The notes beneath the pieces are model-generated. The model searched no databases. It was not told the origin of the DNA and worked only from the letters and a program-made list of their open reading frames with translations. 64,000 bases of DNA from Chamaecrista fasciculata. Its lineage: Eukaryota; Streptophyta; Magnoliopsida; Fabales; Fabaceae. How positions within the stretch are numbered: position 1 is the stretch's first letter; every line of letters starts with the position of its first letter. The stretch is taken from contig QANZ01033498.1 in the NCBI GenBank assembly GCA_003254925.1, positions 9,476-73,475 of the forward strand, in the 5' to 3' direction. The position numbers and the translations under genes are program-made. Positions 34,058 to 50,520 of this stretch are shown one piece after another.

Positions 34058-34374
34058 CATGGACACTTCATTTTGAAGGCGTGTCGCCGTGTCAGACAAG
34101 TGTCAGTGTCCGACACTCGTATGACACCGACACGACACATATCCATAAATTTTAGAATATAAATCAATTTTTTGTAACTTTAACATGATAGGAAAGAGAA
34201 AATAATAATAGACATGACATATATTATGAATAAAAATTGTAATTTTTAATTTTTTCATTAAAAATTATGAATATTAATTATTTATATATATAAATATATG
34301 TTGTGTCGTGTCGCGTAATTTTGAGAGTTTGACGTGTCGCTGTGTCCGTGCCCGTGTCCGTGTCAGTGTCCATG
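34058..34374. mobile_element. MITE with CATGGACAC termini
   Basis: The left end catggacact and right end agtgtccatg are inverted copies. Arms also share gacacggacac / gtgtccgtgtc and gtgtcgtgtc motifs, with a 150-base AT-rich core. It sits at the 3' end of the LINE. It may be a hAT-type MITE, but the target duplication is ambiguous because CATG is itself a palindrome. Confidence 0.65.
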
Positions 34375-35614
34375 AACAACACATGATACTCTTTACTTTT
34401 CTTCTTTGTATCACTCTTGTACTCTATTCTGTATATTTTTTCTTTCTTTTGTCTCACTGGTTTCCCTTTTGTTGTATCAGCTGTCATAGCAGATCGATAC
34501 AACAGAATTTGGAATAAGAGTCTTGACATAATAAAAGAAATAATTTTGCAGCCTCATGTGTTGTTTTGTTACAACTTACAAACTCTACTATATTCCACTA
34601 TAAATCAAAATAAGTAAATTCATGGCTCAGAAAATGCATATATATATTTGTCATAGTTGATCCCAAAAGTGAGAGATCATCTTTATGTATTTTTGGATAA
34701 TTATAAACTTTTGTGGAATCACCTTCCAAAATAATATTGCATTGTCACAACGAAGGTTATGGGCAAAAACAATACATTGCATGCCACCATGACTTCAAGT
34801 TGGTCGGGCACCAAGACTATACCCTTTACTATTGTAAAATTAGGGTTCAGTTAAAAAGCTCTATTAGGCGCACTTCTAACTTAAGAGGCTTCTAGTATTG
34901 TTTATTTGGGTTGGTGAAGAAACGCATCAGCGTTTCTCATTAGTTGTCGACGTGCCAACACCATGCACCCGCAATTCCGAAACATGAAGCCTCTATTTCT
35001 CTCACTTCATCTTTCTTTGTTTTCTTAATCTCTATTTCCCTTCAAACCAAATCACAAACATGAAGCCTCTATATATTTCTCTCACTTCCTCTTTCTTGCT
35101 TTTCCTAATCTCTGTCCCTTAAATCCAAATCAGAAACGTGAAGAACAATGACAAAGGAAAACGTGAAGAACTGAAAATTGATGGAAAACTAATATTCGAT
35201 TAGATCCCTAAATCCATGGCAAAGGAAGAGAGCTCAAGATTAGATTTTAAATTTCTTACCTTTTGAATTTGAACTTTGAAGATGAAGTGAAGAATCATAA
35301 TGTTCTACATCATAGAAATTACTCCTCTCTAGAGTGAGTTTAATATTAAGATTAAAGAGAATAAAGCTAAGGAAGTGGAAATTATAATAAACAAACCATT
35401 CACCATATATGTGTACTTTAATATATATATATATATATATGTTTATATAATATCTCATCATCAGGGTATACATAGTTTGTAAAGGAGGATTATAATCTTC
35501 CTTGTGAATACTTCACAGGGAGAAAAACTAAACATTGCTTTTCTCCATTATTCTTTATGACATATAATACTAATTAAGAAACTTGTGAAAGAAATTAAAT
35601 TACAACGTTTATTA
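34375..35614. other. intergenic, with a 75-bp tandem duplication
   Basis: No confirmed gene. At 35002-35130 a stretch containing acatgaagcctctat and tttctctcacttc occurs twice in tandem. Each copy opens a very short hydrophobic frame (MKPLFLSLHLSLFS and MKPLYISLTSSFLLFLISVP) that looks like a signal peptide without a mature part. A (TA)n tract lies at 35420-35440. Confidence 0.4.
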
Positions 35615-39890
<4,276 letters not shown>

Positions 39891-39956
39891 GTTTTTGGTG
39901 AATGAAATTTTGAGCTGAAAGCTATTTGATATGTATTCATGAAGACTACCCACAGC

Positions 39957-39966
39957 TATTTATATA
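39957..39966 (-). promoter_or_regulatory. TATA box of the subtilase gene
   Basis: TATATAAATA on the minus strand, 67-76 bases upstream of the ATG at 39890, which leaves a leader of about 35-40 bases. Confidence 0.65.
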
Positions 39967-40154
39967 GCATGCGATGGGAGGATGTGAACTCTAGCTTCAT
40001 CTTAATTGTAATGTCAAGCTAAGGTTCGGTTCAATTTTCGATTACTTCCTTAAATTTTTAGTGTCATATGTCAATTTTTTTATTAATTAAATTAATCAGT
40101 CATGACTCGTGATAATAATATTTGTTAAAATATTTAAGATAATAGGAATGTTAT
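39967..40154. other. subtilase upstream region
   Basis: AT-rich, with no further motif that I can support. Confidence 0.3.
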
Positions 40155-40975
40155 GTTTTAAATAACAACAAAAATTTGTTCAAAAAATTTAGGCTATAAC
40201 TTGATTCTAGGTAGTTACTAACATATGTAATTTAGCCAGTTTTAGGGTGTGGTTAAACTTGATTCTAGGTAGTAACTAACATGTAATTTAGCTTTAGGTA
40301 ATTTGCCATTATTTTTGCTAGGCTCTAGTTATTAATATCTTGTAACTGTAAGCATGGTATAATTTATATATGATTAAAATTGAAAGAAAAAATATACAAT
40401 TGATACAATTGATTAAAATTAAAGCTAATCGAGTTTGAGAACAAACTTGATTCTAACTTTAGGTTGGAATAATCTCAGTTGATCAAAATATGACATTTTG
40501 ATAGCAAAATTGATAATAAACAAATGTTAGGGATGAAACTAAAAATTGATGTAAAATTTTAAAAAAAAAAAAAGTGATTTTACCTATAATTTATTTATGT
40601 TATGCTAACTTGTCTAATAAGTTACGAGGTTCCGTTATGTTGTTTAAACTATAACCTAATATCTACTCTACATGCATGTTTTAAATTTTAATTAATAATT
40701 AACCTAACTATTTACTCCTATATAACTATCATAATTAATTATAGTTAAATTCCTATATACTGACTATCTTAATTAGTTACCACTTACCAAACTAACTATG
40801 AATGAAATCCATATTGACTAAACGACGGACCTAGATCTGTTGAACTATGTACGATGAAAGCAACACAAATTTTTCTTGAGATAATCAATAATCCGTCCTT
40901 ATTTTACCGCCTGATTAATAATTCTCACTCTGTTCATGATGGCGCAATTCCTTTGTATTAGCTCAAGTCCCATAA

Positions 40976-42280
40976 GCTTCGTTCGATTAGGCTTTAAATA
41001 TAATCTGTTCTGGTTATAATAGTAGTATGATTATAATCTAAGTTGATTATTTTTTAAATGGTGTTTGAATGAATTTTGAAATGGGTATGCAATGATTATG
41101 GTTGGTAAATAGAAGGGTGTGGAAATTGATAAATTGTATAGGGGTAGAAATGAAAGAAAAAGTTAAAAAAAGTAAGATGTGATTTTAAAAAAATCAGAGT
41201 GTGTTTGGATGTGGTTATTGCTTTTAAAAATATTAAATTATGTCACTGTGTTGCCTCGGAAAACGTGAAAATCTGATTATAATCAAAGTAACCTTTAAGG
41301 TGCTTATTTTGTTCGGTCGACCAAACTCATTTTTGCCTACGAAATGGTTGATCAAAAGAATTAAAGTGTAGCATTGTTTCAAATCAGGCCCCGACATTTG
41401 ATGGACCACCAAAAAAAATTGTCCACGTTTCACAGAAGATGGGAGAGAAGAGAAAAAAAAAAAAAGGCACACCAATCCGAATATTAATTCAATATAAAAT
41501 AAAGCATTCATCCTCTCTCTCTCGTCTCTCCCTCTCCCTCACTCTCTCTCTCTTTTATCTGTTTCTCTTCTCCGCCACCAATTTCATCTTCGTCGCCGGA
41601 CCACGTTATTAGATTTCTATTTTGTTAAAATCGAAATCAAAATCGAAAGCAAGAGTTGGTGATTTATGTTGTGTTCAAGTGAAATTGGAAACCTCATAAC
41701 ACAAAAGTCTTCCCATTAAATTTGTTGCGATTTGTAATTAATGGCATCATCAAATTCAATGTGATTTCTTTTTTGTTCACACGCCGAGATTTTCAGATTG
41801 ATCCTCACCGATTGTTCATATCAATTCGTCTACTTAATTCTTCACTGATTGTTCTGTTTTGTTTATGATTGTTCTTGTTCTTGTTTCGGGATTTCACGCC
41901 ACCTCCACGGAGCCGATTGTTCATATCGAGTGCAGCGGCGACAGCGAGAGATCTCAACCTCAGGGATGAGAGAGAGAGAGAGAGGAGAATGGCCAAAATT
42001 GCAATTTGACTCCTAAATAATTTGGAAAAAATAACAATTTAGCCCAAGACAATAATTAGTATTTATAACATGGCCCCTCATTCATGTAAATGACCATTTT
42101 GCCCTTGTAATGGGTGATTGATTGTATTAGAGTATAGGTAATTATATGTGTATATATATAGGGATATAAGTGTAATTGAGTGTGTTTCATTATAAAAAAA
42201 CATGATTATAATTTGATTAGAAAAAACCGCAAATGAACATACTTATTACAATTATAATCAGAGCGCAAATGAACGAAGCC
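40976..42280. mobile_element. Harbinger-like insertion of 1.3 kb in block P-Q
   Basis: Interrupts a junction that is continuous between P3 and Q2 (44459). Termini GCTTCGTTCGATTAGG and the inverse of GGCTTCGTTCATTTG, next to TAA (40973) and TTA (42281). The middle (41500-41990) has a long (CT)n leader followed by a gene-like GC-richer stretch (cttcgtcgccggaccacg) resembling the 5' untranslated region of a plant gene. No transposase frame. Confidence 0.65.
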
Positions 42281-44760
42281 TTAGATTGGTTAAGCTCATG
42301 TGAATCACACGTTTCAAGAGTTATGAATTCTTAACATTAATTAATTTGAACTATTATTATTGTTTATATAATTAATTAAAAAAATATTTTAATTGCTATA
42401 TTAATTTTGTTCTTTTAAAAAAAGTAACTAGTACGTCGATAACAACATTTTAGATTTTTAGTAAGTTAATGACTAATCAAATTACTTTAAAACTATTCTC
42501 AATGATGGATAATTGTTGATCATATATATATATATATATTTAATTTGACCCAATTGTAATTGTAATTTTGATCCCTTATCTTTTGATTACGTTACAAATC
42601 AAGCTATTATTATTTTTTTTAAGTTTATATATTTGCAAAAAATTCTATTGCTAGTCTTACCCTGAATTTTGTCAATTTCTCTTTAATAAGTGTGACGTGA
42701 ACAACTGACTTGAAAGAGAGAGAAAACTGACGTGGTCAAGTACGATGAAATCGACTCAAATTAAGTCTCATATCTTTCTAAAGTATTTCAAATTTGGTCT
42801 CATTTCCATCTAAAAAGTTTCAAATGTGGTAATGTATATTTAGAATTATTTTTAAATTTGGTAGTTTCAAAATCGTAAATGATTATCACATCAAGATTCC
42901 AATTATGATTTCCTACTTAATCTTTGCAAGATAAATCACCTTTTTTTTTTTATCTTGCTCATTCATTTATGTAAGAAGGGAAGTGAAGTCTTATTTTTTT
43001 TTTTGTTATGTTTTTCGATAAGAAATTAAATATAATAAATTAAAGAGTCAGTCATCCAATAAAAAAAAAAGAATTCTTGAATTATTTTCTAATTATAAAA
43101 TATAGTTATAAATAACAACACAAATTTGTTCAAAAAATTTAGGCTATAACTTGATTCTAGGTAGTTACTAACCTGTAATTTAGCCAGTTTTAAGGTGTGG
43201 TTAAACTTGATTCTAGGTAGTAACTAACATGTAATTTAGCTTTAGGTTTGCCATTATTTTTGCTAGGCTCTAGTTATTAATATCTTGTAACTGTAAGCAT
43301 GGTATAATTTATATACGATTAAAATTGAAAGAAAAAAAATATAAAATTGATACAATTGATTAAAATTAAAGCTAATCGAGTTTGAGAACAAACTTGATTC
43401 TAACTTTAGGTTGGTATAATCTCAATTGATCAAAATATGAAATTTTGATAGCAAAATTGATAATAAACAAATTTTAGGGATGAAACTAAAAATTAATGTA
43501 AAATTTAAAAAGAAAAAAGTGCTTTTACTTATAATTTGTATATGTTATGCTAACTTGTCTAATAACTTACGAGGCTTCGTTATGTTGTTTAAACTATAAC
43601 CTAATATCTACTCTACATGCATGTTTTAAATTTTAATTAATAATTAACCTAGATATTTATTACTCATATATATAACTATCATAATTATAGTTAAATTTCT
43701 ATATATTGACTTTCTTAGTTACCACTTACCAAACTAACTATGAACAAAATCCATATTGACTAAACAACGTACCTCGTTCTATCAAACTACGTATGAATTT
43801 CCTGTTTACGAAAAGAAAACTACGTATGATGAAAGCAACACAAATTTTTCTTGAGATAATCAATCCGTCCTTAATTATTTTAACTAGCTAGCTTATATAT
43901 TAATTACCGCCTGATAAAAATATGTAATTTTGAGAACAAAATTAACAATAAACAAATATTATGGATGAAATTAAAAATTAATGTAATTTTTTTTTTTTAA
44001 AAAGTGCTTTTACCTGTAATTTGTATGTGTTATGCTAACTTGTCTAATAAGTTACGAGGTTTCGTTATGTTGTTTAAACTATAACCTAATATCTACTCTA
44101 CATGCATGTTTTAAATTTTAATTAATAATTAACCTAGATATTTACTCCTATTTAACTATCATAATTATAGTTAAATTCCTATATATTGACTATCTTAGTT
44201 ACCACTTACCAAACTAACTATGAACGAAATCCATATTGACTAAACGACGTACCTAGATCTATCAAACTACGTATGATGAAATAATAAAATTTCCTCTTTA
44301 CGAAAAAAACTACGTATGATGAAAGCAACACAAATTTTTCTTGAGATAATCAATCCGTCCTTAATTATTTTGACTAGCTAGCTTATATATTAATTACCGC
44401 CTGATTAATTCTTGCTCTATTCATGATGGCGCAATTTCTTTATATTAACTCAAGTCTCTTAGATTGATTAAGCTCATGTGAATCACGTTTCAAGAAAAAT
44501 GAATACTTAACATTAATTAATTTAAACTATTATTGTTTATATAATTAATTAAAAAAATCTTTTATTTGCTCTATTAATTTTGTTCTTTTAAAAAAATTAA
44601 CCAGTCGATAACAACATTTTAGATTTTTAGTCGGCTAATGACTAATGAAATTACTTTAAAACTATTATCAATGATGGATAATTGTTGATCATATATATTT
44701 TTTAATTTGACCCAATTGAAATTTTAGTACCTTATCTTTTGATCAGGTCACAAATCAGAC

Positions 44761-44806
<46 letters not shown>

Positions 44807-44807
44807 T
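44761..44807. repeat. (TTA)n microsatellite
   Basis: About 15 TTA units in block Q2. Q1 has only a few units at the matching place (42605). Confidence 0.9.
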
Positions 44808-45307
44808 TGAAGTTTTGGTTCATATCTCTGTAAAAAGTTTTATTGCCAGTCTTATTCTAAATTTCGTCAATCTCTCTTCCTTAAGTTTGACATAAACAAC
44901 TGACTTGAAGGAGAGAGAAAACTGATTTGGTCAAATGGGATGAGATCGACTCAAATTAAGACTCATATCTTTATAAAGTATTTCAAATTTGGTCTTATTT
45001 CCTTCTAAAAAGTTTCAAATGTGGTAACGTATATTTAGAGTTATTTTTAAATTTGGTAGTTTCAAAACCGTAAATGAATAACACACCAAGATTCCAATGA
45101 TGATTTCCGTCTTAATCTTTGCAAGATAAATCAACTTTCTTTTTTAATCTTGCTCATTCATTTATGTAAGGAGGGAAGTGAAGTCTTATTTTTCTTTGTT
45201 GTTGTGTTTTCCGATAAGAAATTAAATATAATAAATTAAAAAGTCAGTCATCCAATAAAAAGAAAAGAATTATTGAATTGTTTTCTAATTAGAAAATATA
45301 GTTATAA

Positions 45308-45631
45308 ACACTTTAAAGATTGTGTAGAATGAAATTAAACAGAGTTGAAAATTATGAATGACCAAATTTAAAATTGATTCTAAGGATAAGAGATCACATT
45401 TGAAACATTTTAAAACGATGTGGGATCGAATTTGAGTTCATCTCAATCCCACTTGGCCACATTAGTTTTTTTTCTTCTACAAATTGGCTGTCCACGTCAA
45501 ATAAATGAAATTTAATTGAGATTAACGACAAAATTTTTTACAAAGATATGTGACCAAACTAAAAAAAATAGATAATGGCCTAATTTTCAAATAGACTAAA
45601 AAATAATAAGGAACCAAAATTACACCTTAAC
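45308..45631. other. intergenic, degraded MITE-like sequence
   Basis: AT-rich, with gaccaaat / gggatcgaattt motifs akin to the MULE MITEs of this window. No gene. Confidence 0.35.
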
Positions 45632-45948
45632 TGTTAGTGCAAATGAAACAACCAAGAGGGGGGGGGGTGAATTGGTATTTTAAAAACTTTCCAGTTTTTA
45701 TCCAACTCGATTCCTTAACAAGATTGCCTGCAAAACACATTTAGAAAACAACAGATAAGAAGATAAGAGTTTGGAAAGATCACACCACGATGTATAGTGG
45801 TTCACACCAAGTTTGCACCTGATGCTACATCTACTCCTCAAGCACACAACAAGGGAGTTTTTATAAAGAGGGTAACAAGTACACAAGAGCTAACCCTTTT
45901 CCCGGGCTTTCACCACAAGAGGTTTTACAAGCTCATAAGTACAGCAAT
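45632..45948. repeat. LTR-like fragment, truncated by the next LTR
   Basis: Begins TGTTAGTGCAAATG and includes gagggggggggtgaattggt, a motif common in plant LTR sequences. It is cut off at 45949 by another LTR start, which suggests nesting. Confidence 0.4.
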
Positions 45949-47191
45949 TGTTGGAGATTATAGAGCAAGCGCATTGGAAAAAACGGTAAAATTAAAATTT
46001 TTACAAAAACTCATAATCTCCTCCATAGGATCCACTACTTGTGTTTATACCAGTGAGATGAGATGTTTACCTAAATCACGAATGCTGAGTGATTGCAATT
46101 TCCGAGAAGTCCACAGACTCGTGTCCTTCCTCTACCGGTGATCCACACGAACAGTTTGGCAGATACTCAGGTGCTAGCCTTCAATCTTTTCTCCAAGAGA
46201 TTACGGGAACCGATCTACAATCTTGGAATTTCAAGAACTCTTCTTGAAACTCCAAGAACAAAGTGGCGCACTACCAAGAATCAAATTCTTGGCCACACAA
46301 CTCTAGGGTTTTTCGCTTCTCTCACTTCCTCTAGGGTTATGCGACTTTTCTTCTCTTTTCTCTCACCCAAGTCGACTCTTGCCCTAACTCTTAGGGTTAG
46401 GTTGAACTTTCAGAGCTAGGTCGAACTATTCTCCCTCTCTCATCCAAAATTATTTAGGCGACTTTTGGGTGGTATTTATAGAGTCTCACTCTTGAAAATA
46501 GGGAATTACTAATCTAATTAGGGAATCCCTAAATCTTGATTATAAAATTACATTAATATTATAATTCAAGATTAAAAGGCAATCTCAATTTAAGTTTCAA
46601 GATCATATCTTGAAATCCAAATCTTGAAAGCACACTTCCCATTGGTTGGAGTGAGTCAAGAGGATTTGAATTCTTAATTAAAATATTACATTAATATCTT
46701 TATTTAAAATTCAAAGTGCATTCTTGAAATTCAAAATGCAAGATCAAATCTTGCATATCACAATCCAAGAATGCGCCACCCTCCCTATTATCTTATAGGA
46801 ATTTAATAAATTAAATAAGAAAACAATCCTAACTCTTAGGAAGTTATAACCAACTTATTAATATCCTTAACAAATTCAATTAAAATATTACCATAATATC
46901 TTAATTCAAATTTGAATCTTGAATTCAAATTCAAATCTTGAATTCAAATTTAAATCTTGAATTCAAATTAACAAAATCATATTTCATTAATTAATTCAAG
47001 AGTGAGGCGCCACCCTCATCTTGTTATCTTTATATATTAGAGAATTTAATAAATCAATAACCCCCTAACTTTTAGGAGACTTTGCCAATTCATTATTCCC
47101 TAATATTTTGAATAACAACTCAATTGTAAATAGATTAATCAAATTAACTATTTAACAATTAATATATTTAAACTTGTCTAACAAATTTAAA
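45949..47191 (+). repeat. LTR-type sequence, copy 2
   Basis: Same family and strand as 14198-15490, starting TGTTGGAGATTATAGAGCAAG. It has a small local expansion of ttgaattcaaat units (46905-46970) that copy 1 lacks. It ends at 47191, where a long-TIR element begins, so its own right end is missing. Confidence 0.65.
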
Positions 47192-47647
47192 GAGTAAACT
47201 CCCAAATTGGTCCCTGGATTATTGGCTCGCTGACAGATTGGTCCCTGAATTAAGAAAATTGACAAATAGGTCCCCGAATTTTACTAACGTTAGTCAAATT
47301 GGTCCTTCCGTGAAGTCACCGTTAGCCAACCTGCTGACGTGGCCGTTAACTGCTGACGTGGCACGTTAAGTGCCACGTCAGCAGTTGAAAAACTAAAAAA
47401 AAAAAGCCAATTGTGCAAGATATGCCACGTAAGCATTAATACTTAAAAAAAAACATTTTCTTCAAAATTCAAATTGGTCCCTGAGTTATATTTTTTTCAG
47501 AAAAAAAAAATTTAAATTTTTACTCACCCATTCTTATCCCATTATTTTCATGTCCCCCTCTTTTTCATCATCTTCATTCATTTTAGTCCCAAATCCAAAA
47601 AATAAAATTGTAAAGTGTCCCAAAAATCTACCAAACATTCCAATTTA

Positions 47648-48837
47648 GNNNNNNNNNNNNNNNNNNNNNNNNNNNNNNNNNNNNNNNNNNNNNNNNNNNN
47701 NNNNNNNNNNNNNNNNNNNNNNNNNNNNNNNNNNNNNNNNNNNNNNNNNNNNNNNNNNNNNNNNNNNNNNNNNNNNNNNNNNNNNNNNNNNNNNNNNNNN
47801 NNNNNNNNNNNNNNNNNNNNNNNNNNNNNNNNNNNNNNNNNNNNNNNNNNNNNNNNNNNNNNNNNNNNNNNNNNNNNNNNNNNNNNNNNNNNNNNNNNNN
47901 NNNNNNNNNNNNNNNNNNNNNNNNNNNNNNNNNNNNNNNNNNNNNNNNNNNNNNNNNNNNNNNNNNNNNNNNNNNNNNNNNNNNNNNNNNNNNNNNNNNN
48001 NNNNNNNNNNNNNNNNNNNNNNNNNNNNNNNNNNNNNNNNNNNNNNNNNNNNNNNNNNNNNNNNNNNNNNNNNNNNNNNNNNNNNNNNNNNNNNNNNNNN
48101 NNNNNNNNNNNNNNNNNNNNNNNNNNNNNNNNNNNNNNNNNNNNNNNNNNNNNNNNNNNNNNNNNNNNNNNNNNNNNNNNNNNNNNNNNNNNNNNNNNNN
48201 NNNNNNNNNNNNNNNNNNNNNNNNNNNNNNNNNNNNNNNNNNNNNNNNNNNNNNNNNNNNNNNNNNNNNNNNNNNNNNNNNNNNNNNNNNNNNNNNNNNN
48301 NNNNNNNNNNNNNNNNNNNNNNNNNNNNNNNNNNNNNNNNNNNNNNNNNNNNNNNNNNNNNNNNNNNNNNNNNNNNNNNNNNNNNNNNNNNNNNNNNNNN
48401 NNNNNNNNNNNNNNNNNNNNNNNNNNNNNNNNNNNNNNNNNNNNNNNNNNNNNNNNNNNNNNNNNNNNNNNNNNNNNNNNNNNNNNNNNNNNNNNNNNNN
48501 NNNNNNNNNNNNNNNNNNNNNNNNNNNNNNNNNNNNNNNNNAAAAATAGTAAGAAAAGATGAAGGAGAGAGAAAGTTGTAAGTAATAAATAAAAATATTT
48601 TTATATGTAATTTACAAATATGTCCTTTGAATATTTTATTATTTTATAGTAAAAAGTAGGTAATTATAGGTAGTTGAGTAGGGATATGTTAGTAATTTGA
48701 GGAGATAAAGGAGAGATAAAGGAGGAAAATAAAGAGATGATACTTTTTACTGTAGCTCCGGTATTAAAAAGGAGTACTGGGAGATAAAGGAGGATAAAGG
48801 CACATAAAGGAACATAAAGTTGTTCCCAAACGCACCC
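47648..48837 (-). mobile_element. Harbinger-like element nested in the left arm, mostly in an assembly gap
   Basis: The visible part 48542-48837 is the inverse of 11935-12230 and ends CGCACCC followed by TTA (48838-48840). Left of the gap the host arm ends TTAG at 47645-47648. The host sequence is continuous if one TTA is removed (compare ccaatttagtccttaaaag at 48976). The first G at 47648 therefore fits the element's start. If so, the full element is about 1.19 kb by gap length. Confidence 0.7.
47649..48541. other. assembly gap (893 N)
   Basis: Unknown sequence, predicted to be the interior of the nested Harbinger-like element. Any reading frame drawn across it is an artefact. Confidence 0.99.
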
Positions 48838-48844
48838 TTAGTCC

Positions 48845-49065
48845 ATAAAAGTATTGAAAACCCTAAAACTTAAACCCCAAACTCTAAACCCTAAACCCTA
48901 AAATCCTAAACTCTAAACCCTAAAACCCTAAATTCCTAAAATTGTAAAGTGTCCCAAAACTCTTTCAAACATTCCAATTTAGTCCTTAAAAGTATTAAAA
49001 ACCCTAAAACCTAAACCCCCTAAACCCGAAAACCCTAAACCCTAAAACCCTATAGTTTAGTAGGA
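48845..49065. repeat. telomere-like CCCTAAA tracts in the element arm
   Basis: Degenerate aaccctaaa / aaccccaaact / aactctaaaccc units, plant telomere-type, interleaved with aattgtaaagtgtcccaaaa. Inverse copies (tttagggtttagg) lie at 49880-50035 and further copies at 50925-51055. They move with the element, so they are not a chromosome end. Confidence 0.85.
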
Positions 49066-49079
49066 TCAAAACAAAAGAA

Positions 49080-49860
49080 AAAATAAACAAGTGGGGGTTT
49101 TAATGGATTTCACCAAACAAAATTAAAAAATGCGCAAGGTCTTCTTCTTCTTCCTTCTTCTTGTTTCTGGGTATCTTATACATTCATCCTTTCACCAATT
49201 CTCATTCATACATTCATCCTTTCATTCATACATTCTTCTTCTTCCAACTCACATCCTCTTTTCCGGCGAAAACTGGTGGTTCACGAGCAGTGTTCGTCGA
49301 CGGCAGATTTGGGTCGCGAGCAGGGGAGATTGGCGCGTTCGTCGACGGCAGATTCGTGCGATTTGAGCAATTTTGTGCGTTTGTTCGAATTCGAAAGATG
49401 AAGGTGGGTTTGTGCGATTTGAAAGATGAAGGTGGGTTTGAAAGATGATGAGATTTGTGGGTCTGTTCGTATTTGAAAGATGGGTTCGTGAAGGTGGGTT
49501 CGTGCGATTTGAAAGATGGTGGGTTTGAAAGATGATGAGATTTGTGCGATTTTGTGAGTCTGTTCGAATTTTTGGGTTTTAGGATGAAGGTGGGTTTGAA
49601 TTTTTGGGATTTCTGGATTTCTGGGATTTATGGGATGAAGGATGAAGGTGGGTTTGAATTTCTTGAATTTCTGGGATTTCTGGAGGGAGGTTTTGAATTG
49701 AGTGTGTATGAAGATGAAGATTTTGATGATGATGATGAATTGAATGTGTATGAAGATGAAGATGTTGATGATGAAGATGATGATGAAATTAGGATTTAGG
49801 GACCAAAATGTTTTTTTTTTAATTTTGATTTAATAAATTTGAGGACCCAGGACCAAATTG
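49080..49860 (+). other. repetitive core with short frames of biased composition
   Basis: From 49400 to 49680 the motifs gatttgaaagatgaaggtgg and tttctgggattt recur in tandem. 49690-49797 is a run of gatgaagatgatgat-like units. Translated frames (49130-49366, 49542-49799) give Phe/Ser-rich then Asp/Glu-rich peptides. A leader cttcttcttccttcttc with cggcgaaaactggtggttc resembles a captured gene start. No family recognised. Confidence 0.45.
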
Positions 49861-50309
49861 CAAGAGAATGATTTTTTTAGGGGTTATGGTTTAGGTTTTT
49901 AGGGTTTAGGGTTTTAGATTTTAGGGTTTAGGATTTTAGAGTTTAGAGTTTTAGGATTTTAGGGTTTAGGGCTTAGAGTTTGGGGTTTAGGGTTTTAGGG
50001 TTTAGAGTTTGGGGTTTAGGTTTTAAGGTTTTTAAATTTTTTAAGGACTAAATTGGAATGTTTGGAAGAGTTTTGGTACACTTTACAATTTTATTTTTAG
50101 GATTTAGGACTAAAATGAATGAAGATGATGAAAAAGATGGGGAACTGAAAATAATTAGATAAGAATGGGTGAGTAAAAATAATTTTTTTTTCTAAAAAAT
50201 ATATGACTCAGGGACCAATTTGATTTTTGAAGGAAATGTTTTTTTTTTAAATTATTAATGCTTATGTGGCAAATCAAGCATATGTGGCGTTTTTTTTTTC
50301 AGTTTTCCA

Positions 50310-50400
50310 TCCGACCCCGGTTGAACCCCGGTTGAACCATTGAACCTTGAACCACTGCTCTGGCCGGTTCAATGACCGGTCTGGTCTTAATAACCTTGGT
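50310..50400. repeat. ccggtt-type repeat end
   Basis: Contains ccccggttgaaccccggttg, then ggccggttcaatgaccggtc. Related to 16750-16835. It marks where the preceding element is truncated. Confidence 0.5.
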
Positions 50401-50520
50401 TATAAGCTTTAACCTCTGACATTTATCTACACATTTATCTACGTACAAAAGTTGGGTTGAGTTTGATTTTACCTAACTCAATTTGTTAATTAGTCATCGA
50501 TAAAGTTTGAATTTTTTTTA

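Larger units (their letters stand above)
40155..45307. repeat. tandem segmental duplication (blocks P and Q, third partial P)
   Basis: Block P (about 0.8 kb, containing aggctataacttgattctagg and ctaatatctactctacatgc) occurs at 40155-40972 and 43105-43918, and in part at 43920-44458. Block Q (about 0.8 kb, containing taagctcatgtgaatcac and caatgatggataattgttga) occurs at 42281-43104 and 44459-45307. The order P1-Q1-P2-P3-Q2 points to a tandem duplication of a P-Q unit of about 1.65 kb with an extra partial P. P1 and Q1 are separated by a later Harbinger-like insertion. No gene is seen in either block. Confidence 0.88.
47192..50309. mobile_element. long-inverted-repeat (MULE/foldback) element, interrupted and 3'-truncated
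   Basis: The left arm (from 47404, running over the nested element to about 49050) is the inverse of the right arm (49860-50309). Matched landmarks are tactcacccattcttatccc / aagaatgggtgagtaaaaat, catcatcttcattcatttta / aaaatgaatgaagatgatga and (CCCTAAA) / (TTTAGGG) tracts. The outermost left part (47192-47403) has no partner because the right end is cut at 50309. Repeated gaaattggtccctg-like motifs and gccacgtcagc palindromes fill the left end. The core (49080-49860) is not inverted and contains repetitive frames. Confidence 0.75.

Noticed and set aside
34278-34529. 83-codon minus-strand frame with DTDTGTD repeats
   Set aside because: Derived from the gtgtccgtgtc repeats of a MITE arm.
47615-48562. 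315-codon open frame across the gap
   Set aside because: Almost all of it is N. The frame exists only because N cannot create stops.
48845-50035. possible chromosome end (telomere repeats)
   Set aside because: Repeats are degenerate, occur in opposite orientations in two arms of a transposon and are followed by normal genes.
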